From Cytophagales bacterium (GTDB lineage Bacteria > Bacteroidota > Bacteroidia > Cytophagales > Cyclobacteriaceae): 10,763 nucleotides of DNA. Each line of letters starts with the position of its first letter. The stretch's first letter is position 1. The stretch is from NCBI GenBank assembly GCA_003500135.1, contig DNTA01000321.1, positions 1-10,763 of the forward strand, written 5' to 3'. The notes under the pieces are model-generated. The model saw only the letters and a program-made list of their open reading frames with translations, was not told the DNA's origin and made no database searches. A program made the position numbers and the translations under genes. Below are positions 1 through 6,061 of the stretch, piece after piece.

Positions 1-1
1 A

Positions 2-328
2 ATGGACAGCTATCGGCAACTGTGGAAAATTGAAAAAGCCTTCAGGATTTCAAAGCATGACTTAAAGATCAGGCCAATATACCATCGTGTACAAAGAAGA
101 ATTGAAGCGCATATATGCCTTTCGTTTGCCGCATACAAGGTTTATAAAGAACTTGAACGACAACTTTATAGTAAGAATGCAAGCATTAGTGCTGAAAAGG
201 CCATAGACATTGCCAAAACCATTTTTAACATCAAGGTCAGCCTGAAGGAATCGAATCAAACTATAGAAAAGACCATCATTAATAGTGATGAACAGAAATA
301 CCTGGTCCGACTTTTTGACTTGATCTGA
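2..328 (+). CDS. IS4/IS1634-like transposase, C-terminal fragment (5' end outside window)
   Basis: This is the C-terminal part of a DDE transposase that would catalyse cut-and-paste movement of an insertion sequence. The first residues hold Y4, E11 and K18 in the context LWKIEKAFRISK. The E-x6-K spacing matches the IS4-superfamily signature that carries the third catalytic acid, and the wording (LW-x-IE-x-AFR-x2-K, then IRPIYHRVQRRIEAHI) is that of IS1634-like enzymes. The canonical Arg of the Y-x2-R-x3-E-x6-K motif is absent (Leu at that place). The catalytic Asp residues must lie upstream of the window. The reading frame is open at the left edge, so the ATG at position 2 is probably internal rather than a start. 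The gene ends in TGA. Whether the whole element is intact cannot be judged here. The right end of the element should lie between the stop and the terminator at 370, but no terminal repeat can be proved without the left end. Confidence 0.85.
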   Translation: MDSYRQLWKIEKAFRISKHDLKIRPIYHRVQRRIEAHICLSFAAYKVYKELERQLYSKNASISAEKAIDIAKTIFNIKVSLKESNQTIEKTIINSDEQKYLVRLFDLI

Positions 329-369
329 CTTGGGTGTCCCAGCGAGGAAAACAGGTGACACAATAAAAT

Positions 370-391
370 AGCCGGATCAACCGGCTTTTTT
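370..391. terminator. Rho-independent terminator between transposase and tex
   Basis: A perfect 6-bp stem AGCCGG / CCGGCT with a five-base loop (ATCAA) is followed by six T on the plus strand. It sits one base from the tex stop codon. Read on the minus strand, the same stem is followed by ATTTTATT, a weaker U tract, so it can serve tex as well as transcription arriving from the insertion sequence. Its position directly beside tex suggests it belongs to tex and that the insertion sequence ends before it. Confidence 0.8.
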
Positions 392-392
392 A

Positions 393-2645
393 TTATCTGA
401 ATTTTCCTTTAAGCATAGCCAGCTTATCTTCAAAACCCATGTCTTTTTGACCAGATTTCTGTTTCGTCTGGTTTTTCTTTCCTGATGGTTGCCTTTTTTT
501 AGGATTCTGACCAAAAGGATCCGGTTTCATAGACAAGGAAATGCGCTTTCTTGGAATGTCCACATCAATTACCGTCACATTTACTTTTTGTTGCACTTTT
601 AAAAAATCAGCGGGATTGTCGACATATTGATCCGCAATATGACTTAAGTGTACCAGGCCATCCTGATGGACACCAATATCCACAAAGGCGCCAAAATTGG
701 TAATGTTAGTCACTACACCCTGCATTTGCATCCCTGCTTTCAGATCTTCCAGCGTATTTACCCCTTCTAAAAACTCGACCGCTTCATATGTATCACGAGG
801 GTCCCGCCCAGGTTTTTCCAACTCATTTAAAATATCCTGAAGTGTTGGCAAACCCACCGTTTCATTCACATATTTTTTTAGCTCAATATTACGCCTGACA
901 CCACTGTCTTTTATCAACTGACCGATAGATGCATTGAGGTCATGGGCCATTTGCTCCACTACATGATAGCTTTCCGGATGCACCGCACTGGCATCAAGAG
1001 GGTTTTTGGCAGAACGGATCCGCAAAAAGCCGGCGGCCTGTTCAAACGCTTTATCCCCCAAACGTGGCACATTTTTTAATGCCTTTCTATCAGAAAACGG
1101 CCCGTTTTCGTTTCGATAATCTACAATATTCCTGGCGAGCGAAGGCCCCAGGCCCGAAACATATGATAAAACTTCTTTACTGGCAGTATTGAGCTCAACA
1201 CCCACTGCATTCACACAACTAATCACAGTATCATCGAGGCTTTTCTTCAGCATATTTTGGTCCACATCGTGTTGATACTGGCCAACTCCAATCGATTTTG
1301 GATCAATTTTTACGAGTTCTGCCAAAGGGTCCATTAATCGCCTTCCGATAGATACAGCGCCCCTTACTGTGACATCGTAATCAGGAAATTCTTCCCGAGC
1401 CGTTCCCGAAGCCGAGTAAATAGAAGCCCCGCTTTCGTTGACCATTACAACCAGCACATCTTTTGGCAAACCGATGGACTTAACAAATTTTTCCGTTTCG
1501 CGGCTGGCAGTACCGTTACCTATGGCAATAGCAGAAATCTTATGCTTTTCAACCATATGCTGAATTACCGCAGCCGACTCAGCCATTTTTCTTTGAGGCT
1601 CATTAGGATATATGGCTGTGTGTTCCAGTAGCTTTCCCTGAGCATCCAGGCAAACCACCTTACAACCTGTACGAAATCCGGGGTCTATGGCCAATGTATT
1701 CTTTTGCCCAAGAGGGGCCGACAATAATAAATGCTGTAAATTTTCCTTGAAAACATTTATGGCCTCTTCATCAGCCTTGCGCTTTGACCCCAGACGCGCT
1801 ACCGTTTCCATTGAGGGTTTCATCAACCTTCGGTAGCAGTCTTTTATGGCCTGCCTGACGTGTTCGGCTGCATCATTTTCCCGTCGGATCACCGCAGTTT
1901 CAAGTATATCCAGTGCCTGAGATTCCTCAGGACAAATATCAATTGTTAAAAACATTTCTTTTTCACCTCTTCGCATAGCGAGCATACGGTGTGAAGGAAC
2001 CTTTTTAAGTTGTTCTTCCCAATCGAAATAATTTTTGTACTTCTGCCCTTCTTCTTCTTTTCCTTTAATTACTTTACATTTTACTAGGGCCTCACGGTTA
2101 AAAAGCTCGCGCATTTCAGACCTTATTTCGGCATTTTCATTGATCCACTCTGCAATGATATCACGAGCGCCCTGCAGGGCTTCTTCAATATTAGTCACCC
2201 CCTTTTCATTATCGTTGAAAGATTTGGCCTCTTCTGCAGGAATGATTGCTCCTTGATCATAAATAACACTTGCTAACGGCTCCAGGCCTTTTTCGCGGGC
2301 TACTGAAGCTTTTGTTTTTCTTTTGGGTTTATAAGGCAGATAAATATCCTCCAGTTCAGAAAGGGTATTGGCTTTGTCAATTTTAGCTTCAAGTTCAGGA
2401 GTCAATTTTTCCTGTTCCCTGATCGACTTTTTAATCGCTTCCCTTCTTTTTTCCAATTCCTGCAACTGCTCCAATCGATCGCGGACCGTTCCGATTTGTA
2501 CCTCGTCCAGCTCACCCGTTCTTTCTTTGCGGTACCTCGCTATGAAAGGCACCGTACCTCCTTCTTCCAAAAGTGCAGCAGTAGCGGCCACTTGGCTTTC
2601 CCTGATCCCCAGTTCTTCACTGATTTTTTTTAGAAATACTTTCAT
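393..2645 (-). CDS. tex: Tex family RNA-binding transcription accessory protein
   Basis: Tex is a conserved cytoplasmic nucleic-acid-binding protein related to eukaryotic Spt6, linked to transcription and RNA handling. The 750-residue product has the full domain order. The N-terminal helical Tex region (about 1-200) includes the family phrase TVPFIARYRKERTGELDE near residue 31. A YqgF/RNase H-like domain runs from about 316 to 440 (AIDPGFRTGCK at 319). Helix-hairpin-helix motifs lie at about 490-560 (SGLGPSLARNIVDYR and VPRLGDKAFEQ). An S1 RNA-binding domain occupies about 636-707 (GVVTNITNFGAFVDIGVHQDG). A basic Lys/Gln-rich tail ends in the typical FEDKLAMLKGKFR. The length is normal for the family and the frame is intact. 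The ATG start gives the expected N terminus; no Shine-Dalgarno site precedes it. The gene diverges from the TlpA-like gene across about 107 bases. Confidence 0.97.
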   Translation of the reverse strand: MKVFLKKISEELGIRESQVAATAALLEEGGTVPFIARYRKERTGELDEVQIGTVRDRLEQLQELEKRREAIKKSIREQEKLTPELEAKIDKANTLSELEDIYLPYKPKRKTKASVAREKGLEPLASVIYDQGAIIPAEEAKSFNDNEKGVTNIEEALQGARDIIAEWINENAEIRSEMRELFNREALVKCKVIKGKEEEGQKYKNYFDWEEQLKKVPSHRMLAMRRGEKEMFLTIDICPEESQALDILETAVIRRENDAAEHVRQAIKDCYRRLMKPSMETVARLGSKRKADEEAINVFKENLQHLLLSAPLGQKNTLAIDPGFRTGCKVVCLDAQGKLLEHTAIYPNEPQRKMAESAAVIQHMVEKHKISAIAIGNGTASRETEKFVKSIGLPKDVLVVMVNESGASIYSASGTAREEFPDYDVTVRGAVSIGRRLMDPLAELVKIDPKSIGVGQYQHDVDQNMLKKSLDDTVISCVNAVGVELNTASKEVLSYVSGLGPSLARNIVDYRNENGPFSDRKALKNVPRLGDKAFEQAAGFLRIRSAKNPLDASAVHPESYHVVEQMAHDLNASIGQLIKDSGVRRNIELKKYVNETVGLPTLQDILNELEKPGRDPRDTYEAVEFLEGVNTLEDLKAGMQMQGVVTNITNFGAFVDIGVHQDGLVHLSHIADQYVDNPADFLKVQQKVNVTVIDVDIPRKRISLSMKPDPFGQNPKKRQPSGKKNQTKQKSGQKDMGFEDKLAMLKGKFR

Positions 2646-2698
2646 GCAAACAATTGAATTATGTAAGACATATTACAATGGTTACTTTGTAGATCTTA

Positions 2699-2706
2699 TA
2701 AATTTG
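2699..2706 (+). promoter_or_regulatory. Possible Bacteroidota -7 box for the TlpA-like gene
   Basis: TAAATTTG matches the TAnnTTTG -7 element exactly and would place the transcript start about 40 bases before the ATG at 2753. No TTTG lies 19-21 bases upstream; the nearest (2686-2689) is only 9 bases away. Only half of the promoter is therefore supported, in an AT-rich region where chance matches are common. Confidence 0.3.
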
Positions 2707-2752
2707 AATAAAATCCAAAAATAGGGTTTACAATTGACAAAATTAGGACAAA

Positions 2753-3337
2753 ATGAAAAAGAAAAAATCGTGGAAGCGCGAAGTATCTGAGTGGTTGGTA
2801 TTTATATTGATCGTTGGTTTCTTATACTTCTCCGGGTTATACACCCCGGTTATGGGCGCTCTACAAGGCCTTGTGCTTAAAACCGGCATAATACAACCTT
2901 CCATTGAAATGAAAGATACTGCTGATGCAAACTATAATTTCGTTTTAATGAATGAGGAAGGTAAAGAAGTGGATTTTGCCGAATTCAGGGGCAAAACCGT
3001 TTTTTTAAACCTTTGGGCTACATGGTGTCCTCCATGTGTGGCAGAAATGCCTGATATTAATGACCTGTACAATGAATTGGGACCTAATGGAAACGTCAGT
3101 TTTGTGATGCTTTCGTTTGATAAAAGTTTTGAAAAAGCGATTGATTTCAAGAAAAAGAAAAAATTCGATTTCCCCGTTTATACCCTTGCTACACCATTGC
3201 CCGGAGCATATGAAAGTGGAGCTATCCCCACTACTTTTATCTTATCGCCTGCTGGGGAGATCGTGATGCGAAAAGAAGGAATGGCGAAATACAATACCAA
3301 AAAGTTCAGAAAGTTCATTGCTGAAATTAATGGTTGA
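2753..3337 (+). CDS. Membrane-anchored TlpA-like thioredoxin family protein
   Basis: This is a thiol-disulfide oxidoreductase expected to face the periplasm, held by one N-terminal membrane helix. The first 12 residues are strongly basic (MKKKKSWKRE), followed by a hydrophobic segment at about 13-36, then a TlpA/AhpC-TSA type thioredoxin fold at about 60-190. The active site WCPPC has its cysteines at 92 and 95, within FLNLWATWCPPCVAEMP. The conserved cis-proline is P159 in AIPTT. TlpA/ResA-like proteins of this type usually reduce disulfides in apo-cytochrome c or other envelope proteins; the actual partner cannot be read from the sequence. The 194-residue length is usual. The gene stands alone: it diverges from tex, and its stop is six bases from the convergent stop of the glycerate kinase gene, with no terminator hairpin between them. 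Confidence 0.93.
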   Translation: MKKKKSWKREVSEWLVFILIVGFLYFSGLYTPVMGALQGLVLKTGIIQPSIEMKDTADANYNFVLMNEEGKEVDFAEFRGKTVFLNLWATWCPPCVAEMPDINDLYNELGPNGNVSFVMLSFDKSFEKAIDFKKKKKFDFPVYTLATPLPGAYESGAIPTTFILSPAGEIVMRKEGMAKYNTKKFRKFIAEING

Positions 3338-3343
3338 GGACAA

Positions 3344-4462
3344 TTACTTTTGACCTGATTGAAATAGCCTGATCAACTGTTCAGTGGTACGACTGAGATC
3401 ATTGTAAGTGTTTTGAAGCAATGTTTCAAGATCGTTCGGCCCATTTGATATCGGGAACACAGCATCAAAGCATTTATTGAGTTGTTCTATGTCGCTAATT
3501 TGGCCTGCCAGGCAAATGACTGGTTTTTTCATATTATGTGCCAGTGTTGCAACTCCTGCCGGCCCTTTCCCCGAAATAGTTTGTTTATCCACCTTCCCTT
3601 CGGCGGTAATAATCAAATCTGCTCTTTTAATTGCTTCCTCCATGCCAACGGTTTGAAACACATATTCAGTACCCTCTGTCAACTCGGCTCCAAATACAGC
3701 GTAGAGCATTGCTGAAATTCCTCCTGCAGCGCCACCGCCTTTAAGTTCACTGATCTTTATTTTGAATGTCTTTTCCAGAATTTCTTTCCAACTTTGCATA
3801 CTTTCTTCCAGCAACTTTACCGTGTTTTTATCGGCTCCCTTTTGTGGCCCAAATACATGGGAAGCGCCTTCTTCACCAGTTAAAGGATTTGTCACATCGC
3901 ATAAAGTCAGAAATTTGGTATTACCGAAATCATAAAGCGCAGACCAGTCAACCCGGTCGAAATGAATCAATGGGTTTTGGGTAATGATCTCTTTACCTCC
4001 TTTATCATAAAATTTCACTCCCAACGCACGAAGAATACCCGTCCCACCGTCTACAGTGGCACTTCCTCCCAAACCAATTACGATTTTTTTAACATCATTA
4101 TCCAATGCCTCCCGGATGAGTTGCCCCGTGCCATCACTTGAGGTAATTTCAGGGTTCAGTTCCTTCTTTGGTATCAGCCTTATCCCGGAAGCTTCAGCCA
4201 TTTCAATAATTGCTAAATCTTCTTTCAAAGCCCATTTTGCATGAATGGGCGCCCCAATAGGATTGAGAACTTCCGACTGTCTGATTTGTGCGTCAATAAA
4301 TCCAGCCAGCACTTCCAAAGTACCATCGCCACCATCAGCAATAGGGATTTTAGCCGTCTTGATCCGGCTATTGGCCCTAAGCACTCCCGATTCTATTGCC
4401 TCGGCACAGGAAGGCGCACCCAGGCTATTCTTAAATGCATTCGGAGCAATTAATATCCGCAT
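3344..4462 (-). CDS. Glycerate kinase (GlxK/GarK family)
   Basis: The product phosphorylates D-glycerate with ATP (to 2-phosphoglycerate in the GlxK/GarK family), feeding glyoxylate- or serine-derived carbon into glycolysis. It is a 372-residue protein of usual length. The N terminus MRILIAPNAFKNSL is the family start. Further motifs are ADGGDGTLEVL at about 42-52, IGLGGSATVDGGTG at about 129-142, the Gly-rich GGGAAGG at about 242-248, and TAEGKVDKQTISGKGPAGV at about 286-304. The frame extends 38 codons further upstream to 4576, but that extension lies across the rpsT promoter and does not look like protein; the ATG at 4460-4462 is the right start. The gene is a single unit between a convergent TlpA-like gene and divergent rpsT. 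Family membership is clear; whether it serves glycolate/glyoxylate or serine use is not shown by the neighbours. Confidence 0.95.
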   Translation of the reverse strand: MRILIAPNAFKNSLGAPSCAEAIESGVLRANSRIKTAKIPIADGGDGTLEVLAGFIDAQIRQSEVLNPIGAPIHAKWALKEDLAIIEMAEASGIRLIPKKELNPEITSSDGTGQLIREALDNDVKKIVIGLGGSATVDGGTGILRALGVKFYDKGGKEIITQNPLIHFDRVDWSALYDFGNTKFLTLCDVTNPLTGEEGASHVFGPQKGADKNTVKLLEESMQSWKEILEKTFKIKISELKGGGAAGGISAMLYAVFGAELTEGTEYVFQTVGMEEAIKRADLIITAEGKVDKQTISGKGPAGVATLAHNMKKPVICLAGQISDIEQLNKCFDAVFPISNGPNDLETLLQNTYNDLSRTTEQLIRLFQSGQK

Positions 4463-4490
4463 ATCAGTGATAGGTTTTGACAGCAATGAA

Positions 4491-4520
4491 TAAATATAAC
4501 ACAAGAAATTTCCAGGCAAA
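4491..4520 (-). promoter_or_regulatory. Probable promoter of the glycerate kinase gene
   Basis: On the minus strand TTTG (4517-4520) is followed after 18 bases by TATATTTA (4491-4498), seven of eight matches to TAnnTTTG. It would give a leader of about 20-25 bases before the ATG at 4462. The spacing is one base shorter than usual. Its TTTG box is only two bases from the TTTG box of the rpsT promoter, which faces the other way. Confidence 0.42.
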
Positions 4521-4522
4521 AC

Positions 4523-4553
4523 TTTGCAATAAGAATTATTCGGTGTACCTTTG
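4523..4553 (+). promoter_or_regulatory. rpsT promoter, near-ideal Bacteroidota sigma-70 type
   Basis: TTTG (4523-4526), a 19-base spacer, then TACCTTTG (4546-4553) match the Bacteroidota consensus TTTG-N19-21-TAnnTTTG at every fixed base. The predicted transcript start is near 4559, leaving a leader of about 35 bases before the S20 start codon. A full match fits the strong expression expected for a ribosomal protein gene. Confidence 0.85.
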
Positions 4554-4579
4554 CGACTCGAAAATAAGGATACCAAAGG

Positions 4580-4596
4580 ATATTTTTATAAAATAT
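4580..4596 (+). promoter_or_regulatory. Inverted repeat covering the rpsT start codon
   Basis: ATATTTT and AAAATAT form a perfect 7-bp inverted repeat with a three-base loop (TAT), and the second arm includes the A and U of the AUG. Just before it lies AAAGGA (4575-4580), which can pair with the UCCUUU of a 16S 3' end, and a partial copy AAGGA at 4566-4570. The stem is all A-U, so it would be weak. A role in translational control is inferred, not shown. Confidence 0.35.
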
Positions 4597-4849
4597 GGCA
4601 AATCATAAGTCGGCATTAAAAAGAATTCGGTCGAACGAAGCAAAAAGGTTGAGAAACCGCTACTACGTAAAGACCTCGAGAACGTTTATTAAACGATTGA
4701 GAGCTACAACCGACAAAGCTGAGGCACTTGATCTTTATAAAAGAGTATCCAGTTTGCTGGACAAGCTGGCAAAGAAGAAGATCATTCATAAGAACAACGC
4801 AGCGCACAAAAAATCGAAATTAGCTAAATACGTGAATAGCTTATCGTAA
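4595..4849 (+). CDS. rpsT: 30S ribosomal protein S20 (bS20)
   Basis: S20 binds 16S rRNA early in assembly of the small subunit. The 84-residue product is highly basic and almost entirely helical, with the family N terminus MANHKSALKRIRSNEAKRLRN and the late phrase KKKIIHKNNAAHKKSKLAKYV, which marks bS20 clearly. Length is normal. The gene is a single transcription unit: its own strong promoter lies upstream and a hairpin-T-tract terminator lies 36 bases after the stop. Divergent glycerate kinase lies upstream. In E. coli S20 limits its own synthesis after transcription; whether this happens here is unknown, although the start codon sits in an inverted repeat. Confidence 0.98.
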   Translation: MANHKSALKRIRSNEAKRLRNRYYVKTSRTFIKRLRATTDKAEALDLYKRVSSLLDKLAKKKIIHKNNAAHKKSKLAKYVNSLS

Positions 4850-4885
4850 TTGTGCTTTCATAGCATAAACAGTATTTGATAGAAG

Positions 4886-4911
4886 AAGCCGGTTAATTGC
4901 CGGCTTTTTTT
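4886..4911 (+). terminator. Rho-independent terminator of rpsT
   Basis: A perfect 7-bp stem AAGCCGG / CCGGCTT with a seven-base loop is followed by a run of seven T. It lies 36 bases after the S20 stop and before radC. The GCCGG core is the same as in the tex terminator. Confidence 0.9.
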
Positions 4912-4947
4912 GTAGTATCCCTACTATCGAAATTTGCCTTTTTTTTG

Positions 4948-4955
4948 TATAATTG
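4948..4955 (+). promoter_or_regulatory. Possible -7 box for radC
   Basis: TATAATTG differs at one place from TAnnTTTG and lies 21 bases before the radC ATG, giving a leader of about 15 bases. The nearest TTTG (4933-4936) is only 11 bases upstream, too close for a standard -33 box. As radC follows the rpsT terminator it needs its own promoter somewhere in 4912-4976, and this is the best candidate. Confidence 0.3.
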
Positions 4956-4976
4956 AGTTATACAAATCATATCGCT

Positions 4977-5669
4977 ATGAGCTACGAACGCAATACTGGT
5001 ATATTATCATGGGCGGAAGAAGACAGGCCAAGGGAAAAGCTTTTGCTTAAAGGGAAAAGCTCTTTGACCAATGCGGAACTGATCGCAATCCTGATTGGGT
5101 CAGGTACCGCCTCTTTAAGCGCTGTGGATGTTTCAAAAATTATTTTGAAATCAGTAGATAATGATCTGGAGAAACTTGCCCTGCTCGGTGTTAAAGACCT
5201 GATGAAGTTTAAAGGAATTGGAGAGGCCAAAGCGATAAGCATTGTAAGCGCACTTGAATTAGGCAGGCGAAGAACACCGGGAAAAAAATCACAATTCAAA
5301 ATCACCTCTTCCCATGATGTGTTTCAATACATCAAACCGCACCTCATGGACCTGTTACATGAAGAATTTTGGGTGATTTTTTTAAACAGGGCAAATGTAG
5401 TTTTGAAACATCATAATATCAGCTCTGGTGGTTTATCGGGTACAGTGGTTGATCCTAAAGTGATTTTCAAAAATGCACTGGAAAACCTCGCTTCTTCCAT
5501 AATTTTGATCCACAACCATCCATCAGGAAATAAAAAACCAAGCTCAGCCGATATCAGCTTAACCAGAAAATTAAAGAGTGCGGGAGAGTTTTTGGAAATA
5601 CCCATCCTTGACCACATCATTTATACCAATGATGGATTTTTTAGCTTTGCTGATGAAGGTATGCTGTAG
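4977..5669 (+). CDS. radC: RadC family JAB/MPN-domain protein (DUF2466)
   Basis: RadC proteins carry a JAMM-type zinc metalloprotease fold; the early link to DNA repair was withdrawn for E. coli and the true role is uncertain. The product has a helix-hairpin-helix-like N-terminal region (LMKFKGIGEAKAISIVSALELGRR at about 75-98) and a JAB domain from about 105 to 230. The metal-site residues are visible: E129/E130 in HEEFWVIFLN, and H179, H181 and D192 in IHNHPSG...PSSAD. All JAMM positions are kept, so the site is probably active. The 230-residue length is normal. The frame runs back to a TTG at 4953, but that lies in the likely promoter; the ATG at 4977 gives MSYERNTGILSWAEEDRPREKL, the family N terminus. 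The gene stands alone after the rpsT terminator and converges with a small membrane-protein gene. Confidence 0.95.
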   Translation: MSYERNTGILSWAEEDRPREKLLLKGKSSLTNAELIAILIGSGTASLSAVDVSKIILKSVDNDLEKLALLGVKDLMKFKGIGEAKAISIVSALELGRRRTPGKKSQFKITSSHDVFQYIKPHLMDLLHEEFWVIFLNRANVVLKHHNISSGGLSGTVVDPKVIFKNALENLASSIILIHNHPSGNKKPSSADISLTRKLKSAGEFLEIPILDHIIYTNDGFFSFADEGML

Positions 5670-5686
5670 TCTTACTACAATACGGA

Positions 5687-5911
5687 TTAACTCTTCTTCC
5701 TTAAACCTTTGCAATCACACCAGATCAACCTTACAGAAAAAACAATGAATAGGATCAATCCACCTGATAATAAATAGTAGAATACTTGTATGGATAAATT
5801 GAACCATGCAAAAAATAATCCGGCCAAAATCCAGGCATAAAAGCCAAGAAACGCCATAAGAGATACGCAAACCCACGAATCAGCACATACTTTTTGTCTT
5901 AGCAAATTCAT
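5687..5911 (-). CDS. Small two-helix membrane protein, function unknown
   Basis: This 74-residue product is not recognised. It shows two hydrophobic helices, at about 14-35 (VCVSLMAFLGFYAWILAGLFF) and 43-65 (VFYYLLSGGLILFIVFSVRLI), a short basic N terminus and a basic C-terminal tail holding the pair CDC (WCDCKGLRKKS). Such a pattern is typical of small inner-membrane proteins and is unlikely in noncoding DNA. The frame can start at a TTG two codons earlier (5917), but the ATG at 5909-5911 is preferred. It converges with radC (17 bases between stops) and diverges from the Crp/Fnr regulator across about 150 bases, so the regulator could control it. No clear promoter was found. Whether it is a real gene rests on composition only. 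Confidence 0.55.
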   Translation of the reverse strand: MNLLRQKVCADSWVCVSLMAFLGFYAWILAGLFFAWFNLSIQVFYYLLSGGLILFIVFSVRLIWCDCKGLRKKS

Positions 5912-6014
5912 TTTCAATGCAAATGACCGCTCTCATTTATAAACGATCTTAAGCGTAATATGCAACTCACGGCTCCATGATATATTACCCGCCCAAATGA
6001 GACTTTTCTCACAT

Positions 6015-6033
6015 ATTAATTGTTATTATTAAT
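6015..6033. repeat. Paired ATTAAT boxes before the Crp/Fnr gene
   Basis: ATTAAT occurs twice with seven bases between (6015-6020 and 6028-6033). As each hexamer is its own reverse complement, the pair is both a direct and an inverted repeat. It lies in the intergenic region shared by the regulator and the small membrane protein gene. The sequence is simple and AT-rich, so chance is a fair explanation. Confidence 0.3.
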
Positions 6034-6042
6034 GTAGATTGG

Positions 6043-6058
6043 TGTCATAAATATCACA
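6043..6058. promoter_or_regulatory. CRP-type operator candidate just before the Crp/Fnr gene start
   Basis: TGTCA-N6-TCACA matches the CRP consensus TGTGA-N6-TCACA at nine of ten fixed bases and ends three bases before the ATG of the regulator gene. The recognition helix of that regulator carries the R-E-x3-R residues that read TGTGA half-sites in CRP. A bound protein here would block transcription or translation start, so self-repression is the natural reading. This is an inference. Confidence 0.45.
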
Positions 6059-6061
6059 GTC

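Noticed and set aside
62..361. Minus-strand open frame of 99 codons opposite the transposase
   Set aside because: It is antisense to a clear transposase fragment and its product resembles nothing known.
2035..2724. Plus-strand open frames opposite the 5' half of tex
   Set aside because: Serine/leucine-rich products typical of antisense frames; tex is certain on the other strand.
2716..2741. Possible tex promoter on the minus strand (TATTTTTG with TTTG 14 bases upstream)
   Set aside because: The spacing is too short, and an A/T run can give this -7 match by chance.
4241..4493. Two overlapping plus-strand frames opposite the 5' end of the glycerate kinase gene
   Set aside because: Both are shadows of a well-supported gene and run into its promoter region.
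4463..4576. Upstream in-frame extension of the glycerate kinase frame (38 codons)
   Set aside because: It runs across both divergent promoters and lacks family similarity; the ATG at 4460-4462 gives the exact family N terminus.
4912..4926. TAGTA-TCCC-TACTA inverted repeat between rpsT and radC
   Set aside because: Only five A/T-rich base pairs, directly after a strong terminator; probably chance.
4953..4976. TTG start eight codons upstream for radC
   Set aside because: The TTG is part of the candidate -7 box; the ATG at 4977 gives the normal RadC N terminus and length.
5665..5679. TGTAGT-CTT-ACTACA hairpin over the radC stop codon
   Set aside because: Short AT-rich stem with no T run; too weak to call a terminator.
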